Positions 53,300 through 64,000 of a DNA stretch of 64,000 bases are shown piece after piece (position 1 is the first letter of the stretch; every line of letters begins with the position of its first letter). The position numbers were made by a program, and so were the translations under genes. The DNA lies in NCBI GenBank assembly GCA_963691815.1, contig OY829651.1, forward strand, positions 30,069,004 to 30,133,003. Reading direction: 5' to 3'. This stretch comes from Echiichthys vipera (taxonomy: Eukaryota > Chordata > Actinopteri > Perciformes > Trachinidae). The notes below the pieces were generated by a model. It did not search any database. It saw nothing but the letters and a program-made list of their open reading frames with translations, and was not told the origin of the DNA.

Positions 53300-54794
53300 G
53301 GGTCTGTTTCACAAAGCAGGTTTAGTGAAAACTCTGAGTCTGTTAACCCTGAAATGAGGGAAACTCTGAGTTTTCCGTTTCACAAAGGGAGGTAACTCAA
53401 ACCAGAGAGAGAGGGGTAACTCTAACTCTAACTCTAACTCTGTTTCAAAAAGAGAGGTAACTTAACCTCTCGGTCAGTTACCATGGTAACATGCTCTCTG
53501 AACCTAACCTGGTCGGGACCAGGTTTTTCTCAGAAAACCTTGAGTTTCTCTCTGTCTCCACCCTCTTTCAGCCACACACGGTGTTTGATTTCCTCATTCA
53601 TTCAGTCAGCACGCGAGTTTTGGCGAAGTATAGTTCCGTCAGTTTTTTCGGAAAATCACTGCAAAAATCAGACATTAGAAGTTATATTAGGTGGTGAATA
53701 TTTCACTACCATGGCATGTCCTTTTGATAACGATCCCGTGGATGAAGGTGACGCATTACTGCGCAGAGAATTAAATATTCGTCGGGAGATGATTATCAGA
53801 CCGCGCATAGACGTCCTTAATATACTGCAGCCATTATTACAAAATGAATTAAATGGATCTTTTGAGCAAGTTGAATGTATTTGACTTAGCGTTTCCTAAA
53901 TATAATCCCAGCTTTTCTTGCAATTCATAGGTTCAAAAGTGTGTGCTTTTAATTGGGTTACCGGTATATAAACTACTCCTATAGGTGGAAACAACAGCCT
54001 TCTGATCCAGAATATCACCTATAATGCGAGGGGGTCCATTTCACGGCAGGGAAACACTGCTTCATGTCACAGTCCATCTCATCCCTCCTTACATTTCCAA
54101 CATTAACAACCAGTAATGCTCTTATATCACAGCAGATATTGTGTGTTGCGCTGCGTTTTTTTGCAAATGGGAGATTTTTTTGCAACATATAAAACAGCCA
54201 CTTACGGTAATATTTACTTTACAATGTAAAACCTTCTCAAAATGAGGTGTCACCATGAGATTGTGCCGATGTTTTACCTGTTTGAAAAATGTTTTTATTT
54301 TTCATCTTAAGCTGCTGCCAAGTGCACTTCTCCCCCGTGTGAAGCATCTAAATTAAATAAATTAATAGGCTCCCACTCAAGCAGTTTCCCCTGTGATATT
54401 ACTGTGATTGCAACAGGACTACATTTAAACTTATGCACTGACCCGAGCAGCAATGTTCTCCCGCACCGTCTCCCTCTCTTTTGCTGCTGCAGCGGTGTAA
54501 ACCTGCTCAAACTCACCGTATGAGCGCATTAATATTTCCAGTTCCAGTTGGAGCGTAGCCCTTCGCTTCCCCGTTGCCATGGTGACTCGTCGAATCAGGG
54601 CTCCATTGATGCTGTTTTTTTTTTACTTGTGATGCACGCGCTTAACTCCAGGTCAAACTACTCTGGGTTGATCAACCTAACGCAAATCTGCTGTTCTGGA
54701 GCCGAAAACTCAGAGTTTCCTATCTCAGAGTAGATCAACTCAGAGTTCAGGGTTAAACTCAGAGTTTTTTGAACCTGCTTTGTGAAACAGACCC
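53300..54794 (+). mobile_element. PIF/Harbinger element, copy 3
   Basis: Ends GGGTCTGTTTCACAAAGCAGG at both sides (right one inverted); CAG is duplicated at 53297-53299 and 54795-54797. The inverted repeats are the best preserved of the three copies. A short (TAACTC)4 run at 53417-53440 is private to this copy. Interior transposase scraps as in copies 1 and 2. 1495 bp. Confidence 0.9.
53711..53884 (+). pseudogene. HARBI1-like transposase N-terminal fragment (copy 3)
   Basis: The ATG at 53711 opens MACPFDNDPVDEGDALLRRE, then LNIRREMIIRPRIDVLN, followed by unrelated residues to the stop, probably because the next exon is missing or an intron begins near DVLN. The block ISNINNQ and the QQILCVAL-related stretch lie out of frame near 54090-54170. 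No catalytic domain. An upstream in-phase ATG (53483) would add about 75 residues that are subterminal repeat DNA; I prefer 53711 because it matches the family start. Confidence 0.75.
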
Positions 54795-54980
54795 CAGGAC
54801 ACTGAGCAAGTGTTGTTGACCAATCAGGTAGCCAATTGTGGCTAAGCAACTAAGCAATATTATTGGACTTTCAAAACAAAAAACAAGAAGAAGTTTGTGG
54901 CGGCGTGAAGAGGCAAAGCTGCAATAGAACAAAAAGAGGATGAGGAGGATGATTAATAAAATAAATAAAAATAATGCAAA

Positions 54981-55175
54981 GTGGAAAGGGACGACAAGGT
55001 TCACAACTGGCTTGTGTACAATGCCACAACAGAGGAGGTGCACTGTTGGGATTGCCGTGTGTTTAGAGAGAGGAGGAAGCAGATGGGAGTGTCTGCTCCT
55101 CCTCCTCTTTTGAGGACTCAGAGCCCTCAGTCTGTGCTCTGTGAAAGGGTGTCTGACCTCCACATTACAGTGTAA
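54981..55175 (+). pseudogene. Possible TTF-type zinc-finger fragment
   Basis: The frame contains VHNWLVYNATTEEVHCWDCR then VFRERRKQ. The W-L-x-Y-(S/N)-x5-7-C-x2-C-R-(V/L)-F pattern is similar to the start of TTF-type zinc fingers that precede hAT-related transposases and ZMYM-like proteins. The match is short and the following residues (Pro/Ser-rich, then stop) do not continue the domain. It may equally be chance. Confidence 0.3.
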
Positions 55176-55792
55176 TGTAGTTTGGTTTCTGTTCATTATT
55201 ATGATCGTTATTGTTGTTGTTTATCCAAATGTTATTCAGTCAAAATGTGTCTTATCTGGAAAAGCAACATAAACTTAGAACGTCATTTGTTATAAATGCA
55301 ATGTTTATTGTTAACCTAAAATTTTAAAAAGAATGTTGAACTGGGTATCTAATGACACTACAGTGACAAAGAAACAGGGACTAATGGATTGCAGTTGGGT
55401 GTTAACTAAATAAATGAGACTATCAGTGAGATGATTGGCTGTTTTTATTTCTGTTCTTTTCTATTCTAAATGCTGCCACACCAGGTCAGACGCAGCTGGA
55501 AGTCATTCTAGTCATTAATCTGATTAAGTTGGTTAATAACTCAACAGCACTCTAATGTGGATTATGTAAGTTCAAGAACCATTCTAATGCATTTTTCTGA
55601 ATCAATCAATTGGCCAAAAAAAGTTAACTTCAGGCCCTGAACATAACAGTTCTCTGTACAGGCTCACAAATCTCAGATCAAACTGTCAAACTAGGCAGTG
55701 CTGATAAAACATGATTCAACGCTATGTTTTTTCATTGCTGTGGTTGGTTGTAGTTCAGGTTTTGTTGCTCTGATTGAATGTAGGTCTTTAAG
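55176..55792. other. No recognisable feature
   Basis: AT-rich non-coding sequence. Confidence 0.45.
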
Positions 55793-55848
55793 ATTCAAGA
55801 TTCAAGAAAACTTTATTTGGACAAATAAAGTTTTCTTGAATCTTGAAT
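55793..55848. repeat. Perfect 26-bp inverted repeat with 4-base loop
   Basis: Arms 55793-55818 and 55823-55848 are exact complements (ATTCAAGATTCAAGAAAAC then TTTATTT on the left) around the loop GGAC. The arm resembles the AAACTTTATTTG terminus of a fish LINE with a GATTCAA tail, so it may be two LINE 3' ends joined in opposite directions. Confidence 0.9.
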
Positions 55849-56999
55849 GTACGTAATGGATCCAGAGGCTTTTTAGTCTTCACCATTTTACAACGCCCTT
55901 TGAAATTTGAAAATGAACTGAGAGGTTCCAGAATAACACACATTTGCAAATATTAATAGTGGTGATCCTAGGGGCCATACAAGCCCTAAAAAAGACAACA
56001 TATGTTAGCAGTGAAGCAGAAAGTAACTAACCTTACTAACCATACTGTATTTACCATTACTACAATCTTTTCCTATTGTTATACCTGTTCTGAATGGCCA
56101 CACTGTCTCTTCCTGGCTGCATCCTACTGCCCCTATGATCTCTCATCAAGAACTCTTGTGCATTCTGGTGTGTTTCTTTGCAGTCGCAACCTGATGGATA
56201 AGGATAATAGAGCACACTTAACGACTGCCTCTCCTCGAAGGCATTTGTGGTGTTGCACTCTGTTCTACACATGAAAAGGGATGGAAGTAGATGTGAGAAG
56301 AATGAGAAAAGAGATCCTCAGATACAAGTTTAAACACTGCCTGCTTTCATTTATCTGAGCCTTTGGCCAAGCGCTACATACAAATTGTGAAGAAAGGCTA
56401 TATGGTCATTCAAATGAAAAGTTATGCTGTGGAGACCATGAATGTGCTGGGCAAATTATATGGAAGGAAATCAGATCACACAGGAAATATTGTTTCTTAA
56501 TATAGTGTACACAATTGTGTATGGAAGAGCACTCTTTGCCTGGCATAGGGATGACCTCTAACGAAAAGGGTCCTTTCTCTGGTGAGTTATATATTTGCTA
56601 GCAGTCTGTCCATTTTTCTTTCTTTTTAAAATATCAATTATTATATCCTTATTTGATTTGGTCAGATTGTGTTCCAGGAGAATAATTAATAAAACACAAG
56701 ACCATAAGTAATCAAACAAGAATGTATGCTAATATTCCCAGAATTAGTTGACTGTTCATGTGAACTACAGTCTTTGATGGACAAACCAACAGTCCTCCAA
56801 TTCAGACAATAAAAGCACATAGTCCTCCAAAATGAGCATTTATTATTCTGTTACTACTATTGACATGACACTGTTGAAAAAAACATGGTGAAGATTCGAT
56901 TACCTTTTCGAAAACTAAACGTACTTACTTTATCGGGTCTTGGTAAGGGATAGGACGTGAACTATAGTTGCTTTGTAACCATCCTTCATGGGGCGGATG
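55849..56999. other. No recognisable feature
   Basis: Non-coding; no repeat family recognised. Confidence 0.45.
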
Positions 57000-57231
57000 G
57001 TTGGGTGCTCAAACCATGGCAAGTTTATACTGTTCACCATCTGTTTATACCGTTCACATTATTATATTGTTTATACTATATTGTGTGTTTATTGCTTATA
57101 TTATACTTTGCTTATTGTTTTATTATATACTATTTTTCTAAAAATGTACCAAGGGGGAGTAGCACTCCAATTTCGTTGTATGCAAATGCAATGACAATAA
57201 AGTCTATTCTATTCTATTCTATTCTATTCTA
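57000..57231 (+). repeat. LINE-like 3' end with (CTATT)n tail
   Basis: The segment ends CAATTTCGTTGTATGCAAAT then GCAATGACAATAAAG and (TCTAT)n at 57203-57231, a terminus common to fish L2/CR1-type LINEs. The T-rich 200 bp before it may be the 3' untranslated region. No coding part remains. Confidence 0.6.
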
Positions 57232-58254
57232 ACTATAGTTCAGCATCAGTCTAATTCTAAATTAAAGTTAACTTTGAATGCTAAAGTAGTTCAAAAAACA
57301 CAACATAGCACAATACCACAACTGTCACATCTAGTCTTTTATTTTCAAGATTGAAATGTCTGTTGTTGTTTTTTATTTGCATTGTAAAACCATCTAGTTG
57401 CATTGAGATTAAAGAACAGACTTCCAAAACTGTGATGTTTTAAGAACTGCACATAATAAATACTCTGCTTTTACCCATTTATCATCACAATATTTCAATA
57501 GGGAACCTACCAATGCTGTGGGAGTCAACAGTGTGGAATCAACACAGGAGATGATGGACTTGGTGTTGGTGCTATGAAAATGCCTTGAGTTCTGTTGCAT
57601 GTGCAGTGGTAGTGAGGGGAGATGATGATGATGAGTATGGTAATACAAGTAAATCAGAGGGAAGGAAAGAGAGTCACAATAAAATAAAAATGAAGAGAGA
57701 AGAAAAATGAGGGACTCCTCCCTCTTATGGCTGTTTATCTTCAGCCTCACTCAATGAGAGAGGACAAATTGATTATCCCAGCAATTTGCATACATTTCCC
57801 TTTGGAAACAGGTTGCATTGAGGGGGAAATTTCATTGAACTACGGCTAGTGGATACACACAATAAGGCTTGTGTCTGTCTGTATTTCCAGCCCGTTGCCA
57901 AGTGCTCCTGACACCCACAAGCAGATACATTTCTGACATGTCAGACTCTCACACAGTTGAAGCAGAGCTACGAGTCAATTTACCACATTCAGTACCTTTT
58001 TAATCACTGCATCTGCGTGAAGTGGCAGAAGGTCTAAAAGTGCCAGAGCGCAACGTCAGAGGGACAGAGAGTTTACATAAAGTTAAAGTTGACTCTGGTG
58101 TCTCCCTTACATTTTTACGATACAGTAACGTATCATGTTACATGGTGTTAGAGGTTATGATTACTGATGACCACTGGAATAATGTTACAGACCACCATAT
58201 ACATCAGTCTTCAGGGGTAGAAGGGCGTGTAAGCCTAGCTGTTTCTTAATCCTC
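57232..58254. other. No recognisable feature
   Basis: Non-coding; a minus-strand frame of 113 residues (57750-57409) has no motif. Confidence 0.4.
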
Positions 58255-58745
58255 CTCCTGTCATATGGGGTTCCACAGGGCTCAACTTTAGGGCCCCTGC
58301 TTTTCTCAAGGAACTTACTTCCTCTGGAATGGCATCTCTTTTCATTGCTATGCTGATGATAGACAAATATATGTGCCGCTGAAGAAGAAAGATGCGTTCT
58401 CAATAAAACCACTTCTGTTATGTCTTGATGACATTAAAACCTGGATGGCCCTAAAACAACTCTGTTCCTGCTCCGAGATTATGGAACAATCTACCGTTGC
58501 ACATTAGACAGGCCCCTTCACTCTCCATTTTTAAAACTAGTCTTAGAAATCTTTTTTTTCCCTGGGCTTTTGACCCTGCATAAGACATTGCTCCTGTTTT
58601 ATTGTTTTTTTTATTGTTTTTAATGTCTTTTAATGTTTTTTTTAATTGTTTACGTTTTGTTTCATGTTCATGATTATTCATGTATAGCATTTGTTTCAGC
58701 AGTAGTTGTTTTTAAAACATTCTTTAAATACAGTAGAGTTGAGTT
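58255..58745 (+). pseudogene. L2-like LINE reverse transcriptase fragment
   Basis: The reading LLSYGVPQGSTLGPLLFS at 58255 is followed in a shifted frame by FHCYADDRQIYVPLKKKDAF then SIKPLLLCLDDIKTWMALKQ (YADD at 58349-58360), and then by a jump to the C-terminal SEIMEQSTVAH / RQAPSLSIFKTSLRNLFF-like block near 58480-58555. The tail runs through T-rich DNA to a GTTGA repeat at 58736-58750. It is a 5'-truncated, internally deleted copy of a LINE related to the one at 63087-64000. Confidence 0.7.
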
Positions 58746-58884
58746 GAGTTTTATTTTCTATTTGACACGTACAGTGTGAGCACACAGGTCATGGCTTTAT
58801 GATCATACCATACAGCGTGAGCACATGAATCGTGAGCTTTGTCTTTACAACACAGACAAATTACTCACACAGCATGAGGTGGAA

Positions 58885-59370
58885 TTGAAGTCCCAGTCGG
58901 TAAAATTTGTTTGATCATATTCAATGAAACCAACACCATGCTCCGATAGAATAACATAAATCATCTGATTTGATAAAAAAAATACACCTCTACGTGCACC
59001 TGTTGTTTGTTTTGTAAAAATCCACCGGGCCCGTATCATCATGTCCACTCAGTGAAGTTCACAGTTCGTGCCCCCTCGTGCATGTTACAATATCACAGGC
59101 ACATGCCTCAAGCTAGGCATACGCTAAATGCCGTTAGCAGTTGCTATCTATGAGTTCGCCAACCTACCTCCGTGTAGCATGTACTCCATGCTGTTTATTG
59201 ATGAAAGAAGACACAGGCGCAGGAATCTGGTGCATGTGCAATGACGAGTACTCGATGGTAGGGAGCTGAGGAGCTCAGTGGTAGTGGGGGAGGGGGGTGA
59301 GGGTTGTAAACATTCAAAATTTGACTGAGTCAACTCGATCTGCCAGACTTGCCAACTGCAGCTTTAAACA
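58885..59370. repeat. Dispersed repeat family Y, copy 2
   Basis: Same family as 48407-48898, same orientation, with several indels. Non-coding. Confidence 0.7.
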
Positions 59371-62300
59371 AGATTTCTAAAATCGCACAGTGTATGCCCA
59401 GTGTATGCCCAGTGTAAGTGTGCATGTCGGGGTGGTGGATGGGTCAAACAAACACGGAACTTTCACGTAGTTATCCTACAGACACACTTATTTTAACCCC
59501 ACCCACAATCTTTTCCTGAGCCTAACCATGTAATTTCGTACAAACAACATTAATCAAATGTTCCTCATGTTTAAAACTGAAATTGTAGTGGTGCGTCACA
59601 GTTTGACTCACAGGGCTACCGTCAAAGGTTTCTGACAAAATAGCGTATAGCATATGTGATAAAGGATGGCTTGCATTGTCCTCACCCCTCCTCCATACAC
59701 TGTGAAGCTGATTCATAAAGGGATTTGAATACTCCATTTGAATATCCATATCCATTCTCAATGAAATCAGTCATCAGTTAGGTCACTCAGATGACTTAAC
59801 TTTCATACACACGACATGATGTTTTCACTCGTTTCACTCTAGAGAACTATGGGGGATGTTATCCACCAAGAAATAGTTACAACACATAATTCCCCATAGC
59901 AGCACAAACATTCTTACATTTAATTTTGCGTTCAAGTTAAACAAACAAGATGCACATTGATTATTGAGCTTTTCTGGTGTTTGTAGCTGTATTTTTTTTA
60001 ACCTTTGGCTAGCTGTTGCTCCCTGTTTTGAGTCCTTACGTTAAGCTAGGCTGAAAGCCTAAAACCAGCTACATACTCATACTCAAAAATGATAGTGATA
60101 TAATCTCAATCTAAGAAAAAAAGTAACTTAACTGAACTAATCATTTTCTGTTAAACATTTACTAAATTATGTTGATTTTTCACAAAATGGTTTAACCTTG
60201 ACGATGAGCACATTTATCATTTACTGTAGTTTTCATTCAAGGGTACATTATTTCATTCCTACACAATTTGACAGTGCATTCAGTGCAACTTTATGTGTAG
60301 CTATGGGTTTGCTGATACTTTTGATTCGTAGTATGAATGTATCTTTTCTTCTTACACTTAACATGAGGCAGATGCACCATTATGCCTAAATGTTAACAGG
60401 TCAGTGTTATAGCCTACAAAAGTTGTTAATTTTCTTTTACTAAGCAACTATTAACTTCCAAATTGAGACTTTGACAACACTTTAGAGTTTCAATTGTAAG
60501 CAAAGAAAACATGAGCCAAATATGTGGCTTAATATCACCATGCATCTGTCATTTATCGTATTTTGCCCTGTCGCCTTTCAAGTGATTCTGAAGTCAGCGT
60601 TTTATTGGAATTATCTCTGAAGATCATTCAAACCCAGCCAATTAAAAAGAGTGAGTTTGAGATTAGTTCTGTGCACAGAACAAATAGCTCTGGCCTTCTT
60701 TTGACTTGTACAAAAACCTGAATTGACCGAGTGAGAAACCTCCTTTATATATCTCGAAAAGCTCAGTGATGGAAAAGTTTTGAGTGCTGCCAAATGCAGA
60801 CTGGATTGGGGGAGTGGAGTACGAAGGAGAGGGTCTGTGATTGAGCTATTATACTCCCAGAGCGCTGTTCAGTTTTGATGAATGGGACAGAAGCAGTAGG
60901 AAGCAGAGGCATAGTTGCGTAGGTAAGGGTCAGGGGCTGGGTTAGGCATGGAGTTTGAAGGTGGTGGATGCAAAATGTGATGCATAAGTGTGTGTGCTTA
61001 GTGCTCATGCTTGCAGGTCTATGGTGAATTCCCTGCGGAGAGAGAGCCAATCCGAGTGCGAGGCCTTGAGCTATTGATCTGCTCCTATGAGCCCATTATT
61101 CACTCCTCTTACAGCCTCCTCCCCCCACCCCATCCCTTTCCTCCATCCCTCTCCCCATCACTCTGTCGAGCAGCTGAGGAGCTGCGGAAGCATTCACATC
61201 AAGGTGTTAAGGTTGGGTCATTCTCAAACAAATATAACATGAGCTGCTCTTTGGGTGGAATCTAAACCTACGTACTGTTTAGCATTGGGTCAGTGGTGTG
61301 TCTATACCAACAGTAATAGTCCTGCATCATTCTCTTCAAACACTGTTGGACTCATTAACATGCATTCACCAAAAGGGCAAGGAATTAGTTAGACAGGCTG
61401 GGATCAGATTAGGGATGTCACAATATATTCTGATATCATGATTATTGTTATTGTTAGAGGAAACAATTGACACTATGGAAATAAAATGACAATCAAGCAT
61501 TCTTCTGCAAATAAAACATGTCAACCTACTTTATACTGAAAATAGAGGGTTCAGCACAAACTCATAGAACTGGAGTAACATCAAGGTTACTGCTACATAA
61601 CCCCACAAGATTCAGAAAGTAAACAGAAACACTTGAACTTCTCACGCCCAAGTTTCTGTTCCACCTCAGTAACATTAGATTCACTATTTTTTTCATGATT
61701 TGAGCATAAAGTGGTGGATTATTATTTTGAATATGTTCAAAGTGTTGTACCCTTTGCAGTCACTTTTAGATACCACACTTTGCAAATGGGTCATCCACTG
61801 ACTTTCTTAAACACACAATACAAAGTGGACACAATAGAGATCTTAGTCATCCCTTAGTCATACTACATCATTGTTTTTTTGTCTTTTGAGATAGTCACTG
61901 TGTCAGATAAGGCAATCAGAGATGTACATAGGTAGTCTGCAGGGGCCAAGGACCAGCTTTACTGTTCCATGTGACAGCATTGGCAACATCATTCCTTTTT
62001 TACCTTGCCATGTTTACAGTTTTGTATGGAAGAGTGCTCTTTGCTCCTATTGGTTGATGTTGCACAACACATTCAAAAAGAGGTCAAACTTGGTGAGGGA
62101 AGGAAAAAAATTAATAACATTTTAACACGCTACTTGTTAAGAGATTGTGAGGCATACCAGTTGCTGTGTGACTTGTGTTCAGTTCTTTGAAACCTCCTTG
62201 AATTTCCCAATAAGCTCAGTTATTAAACACTTCCAAATTATGTGTCAATGCCCCCAAAAAATCATAGTTTACACAAATGAACTCAAATCAAAGGATCCCT

Positions 62301-63086
62301 GATAGAAGGGATAGCCAAATGTCAAGTTTTAAATGAATAAGAATGAACATGTATTCAGATGAAACCCACATCCCACCTAATCCTCAAATCCACAGTAGGA
62401 TTGATGTTTCTGTCATTGCTGCATGACTGGACTGACAAGTTAGCAGGGGACTTAAGATTGTTTCGAAACTTTAAAATGCAGCAAACAACGTTGTTTTTAC
62501 TTACATTTTATTCTCATCTATGGTGTCAAAATTACTGACAAAATTAATTCTCAAATAGTTTGGTATTATGATGATCTGTTCAGAAATGCAACGAATACTT
62601 GTGTACAACAAAGGCTCTCCACTGATGTAACAACTCTCAGCGGTTGCTGTCACTGTTGTGTGTATTGGGCAAGAAGGAAAGGACCCATATGCAGACAACC
62701 AGCCAGACAAGAAAACATTTAAGTGAGGAAAACCAATAAAATGGGAGACCAGGAAAGTGGAGATCAGCAGGGCATAAGAGCTCAGGTGGGCAGCCTGGGG
62801 ACTGAAGAGCGATGGAGCCGGAGACCTCAGGTAGATAGAGTGGGGTCTGGACAGTGGCGGAGGAGGAGAAGCAGAAAAACCTTAGGTGGGAGCTCGGGGC
62901 AGAAGAGGTCAGATGTTCAGCTGAGAAGAGCAAGAAGGGGTGAACTGGAGTGTATTGCTTTGGTGGCGGCCGACAGCTGTGGCTCAGGACAGGCAGACAA
63001 TGGACCAGCAGTTAGGGCTGACTAAAGATCTTTCAAAGCAATGGTGGAGAGAGGGCTGATCGAAGAGCAGGCTGGTGGTTAGTTCA
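59371..63086. other. Repeat-poor stretch, no gene recognised
   Basis: Mostly non-coding AT-rich DNA. Near 61410 AGGGATGTCACAATAT may be a lone hAT end. The segment 62690-63075 is purine-rich (GAGGAGGAGAAGCAG, GGAGACCAGG) with a 100-residue Arg/Gly-rich frame that I cannot assign. It directly precedes the L2-like element and may be part of another repeat. Confidence 0.4.
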
Positions 63087-64000
63087 TAGCCAAGATTGTT
63101 GAGAAAGTGGTTTCTAATCAACTCAGCAATTTCTTGAACTCCAGTGGACTTTTTGACAGATTTCAATCAGGCTTCCGACCTCACCATAGTACAGAAACAG
63201 CTCTTATTAGAGTGTTAAATGACAATGTTGGATCTCAGTACTGCCTTTGACACTGTGGTTCCCAGTACAATGCTGAACAGGTTGGAAACCTGGGCAGGAC
63301 TCAGCAGGACAGTCCTAAAATGGTCCAGGTCCTACTTGGAGGAGCGGAGTTATTTTGTGACCATTGGTAGTTATCAATCCGATCGACATGTGGAGTTCCT
63401 CAGGGGTCAGTCCTTGGACCCCTTCTGTTAAACTTATATATGCTGTCTTTATGTCAAAATCTGCAGAATTCTAATGTCAACTATCATAGTTATGCAGATG
63501 ACACACTGTCTCTGGATGACTGCAGTCCAATAGAGTCATTATGTCACTGTTTAGAGCAAGTCAAAAATTGGATGAACCAAAATTTCCTTCAGCTAAATCA
63601 GGAAAAAAACTGAGATCATTGTTTTTGGCAATAAAGATAAGAGGGTTGCTGTCAGTAAATCCCTTGAGTCACTGTCTTTAGAAACTAAAGACCAAGTACG
63701 AAACCTTGGCGTGCTGATAGACTCAGATCCGACCTTCAACAGCCATATCAAATCAGTTACCAAATCAGCCTTTTATCAACTTAAGAACATATCCAGAATT
63801 AAGGGTTTTATGTCCCAAACTGATCAGGAGAAGCTGATTCATGCTTTCATCTCCAATAGACTCGACTACTGTAACTGTCTTCTGACTGGACTCCCCCCAA
63901 AAAGTATCAAACAGCTGCAGCTCATTCAGAACGCTTTAGCTCGAGTTTGAACCAGAACAAAGACATCAGATCACATCACCCCAGTTCTTAAGACCTTACA
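63087..64000 (+). pseudogene. L2-like LINE reverse transcriptase, cut by window end
   Basis: Successive frames give AKIVEKVVSNQLSNFLNSSG then LFDRFQSGFRPHHSTETALI, MLDLSTAFDTV (first catalytic Asp), NRLETWAGLSRTVLKW, YHSYADDTLSLDD near 63480-63515 (YADD intact), WMNQNFLQLN, EIIVFGNKDKR and NLGVLIDSDPTFNSHIKSVT, then KSAFYQLKNISRIKGFM and NRLDYCNCLLTGLPPKSIKQ, ending at DHITPVLKTL at the window edge. At least four frameshifts or stops interrupt it. The endonuclease is missing on the left, so it is 5'-truncated. The motif set is that of L2-type fish LINEs. Confidence 0.8.

Noticed and set aside
53417..53440. Interstitial telomere repeat
   Set aside because: The unit is TAACTC, not TTAGGG/CCCTAA, and occurs only four times within a transposon end.
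61011..61265. Possible host exon after an acceptor-like TGCTTGCAG at about 61008-61016
   Set aside because: The downstream frame has no recognised domain and passes into a C/T-rich run; no matching donor or neighbouring exon was found.

Overview
The window looks like euchromatic nuclear DNA from a ray-finned fish, most likely a percomorph teleost. The reasons are a Rex3-type non-LTR element with a GATG-rich tail, Rex1/Babar-like and L2-like LINEs, HARBI1-type PIF/Harbinger elements, BED-finger hAT elements, tRNA-derived SINEs, long (GT)n tracts and no compact gene organisation. No species can be named from this. I found no host protein-coding gene, rRNA or genuine tRNA that I can support. Nearly every sizeable reading frame is transposon sequence or an accident of simple or palindromic repeats.

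Layout. 1-1110 is a decayed Tc1/mariner-like element. 1142-1509 and 4788-5602 are inverted-repeat MITEs. 8465-8951 is a 5'-truncated Rex3 copy flanked by direct repeats. 9387-11137 is the first of three copies of one Harbinger family (the others are 43622-45050 and 53300-54794); all three have 3-bp CAG/CTG target duplications and transposase scraps. 13031-13224 is a tRNA-derived SINE. 15.2-18.0 kb holds an inverted-repeat element and a 21-bp minisatellite split by a hAT element (16349-17450) with a perfect 8-bp duplication. 18906-22320 is LINE A, a nearly complete APE-type LINE on the minus strand inside a polypyrimidine tract. 24.6-25.6 kb is a dispersed repeat (family X) with a Harbinger-type MITE inserted; a related copy at 37.7-38.2 kb lacks the insert. 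27225-27750 is an old LINE fragment. 29343-32578 is LINE B (frameshifted, internally deleted). 33854-35966 is a BED-type hAT element carrying a nested 1078-bp palindromic MITE. 38316-42640 is LINE C, the best-preserved LINE. 45-46.3 kb is a mosaic of Rex3, SINE and LINE scraps. 46.3-51.3 kb and 59.4-63.0 kb are poor in recognisable repeats. The last kilobase is an L2-like reverse transcriptase running off the window edge.

How the parts work together: they do not form an operon or pathway. The window is a layered record of insertions. LINEs encode their own endonuclease and reverse transcriptase, the SINEs would depend on LINE enzymes, and the MITEs would depend on Harbinger or hAT transposases encoded elsewhere. 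All the transposase and reverse transcriptase genes seen here are broken. LINE C is the closest to intact, with one in-frame stop and one frameshift. I did not find an undescribed biological system. The most informative items are the nested insertions, the paralogous empty site, the palindromic MITE, the Harbinger trio and a few unclassified transposon-like domain fragments.
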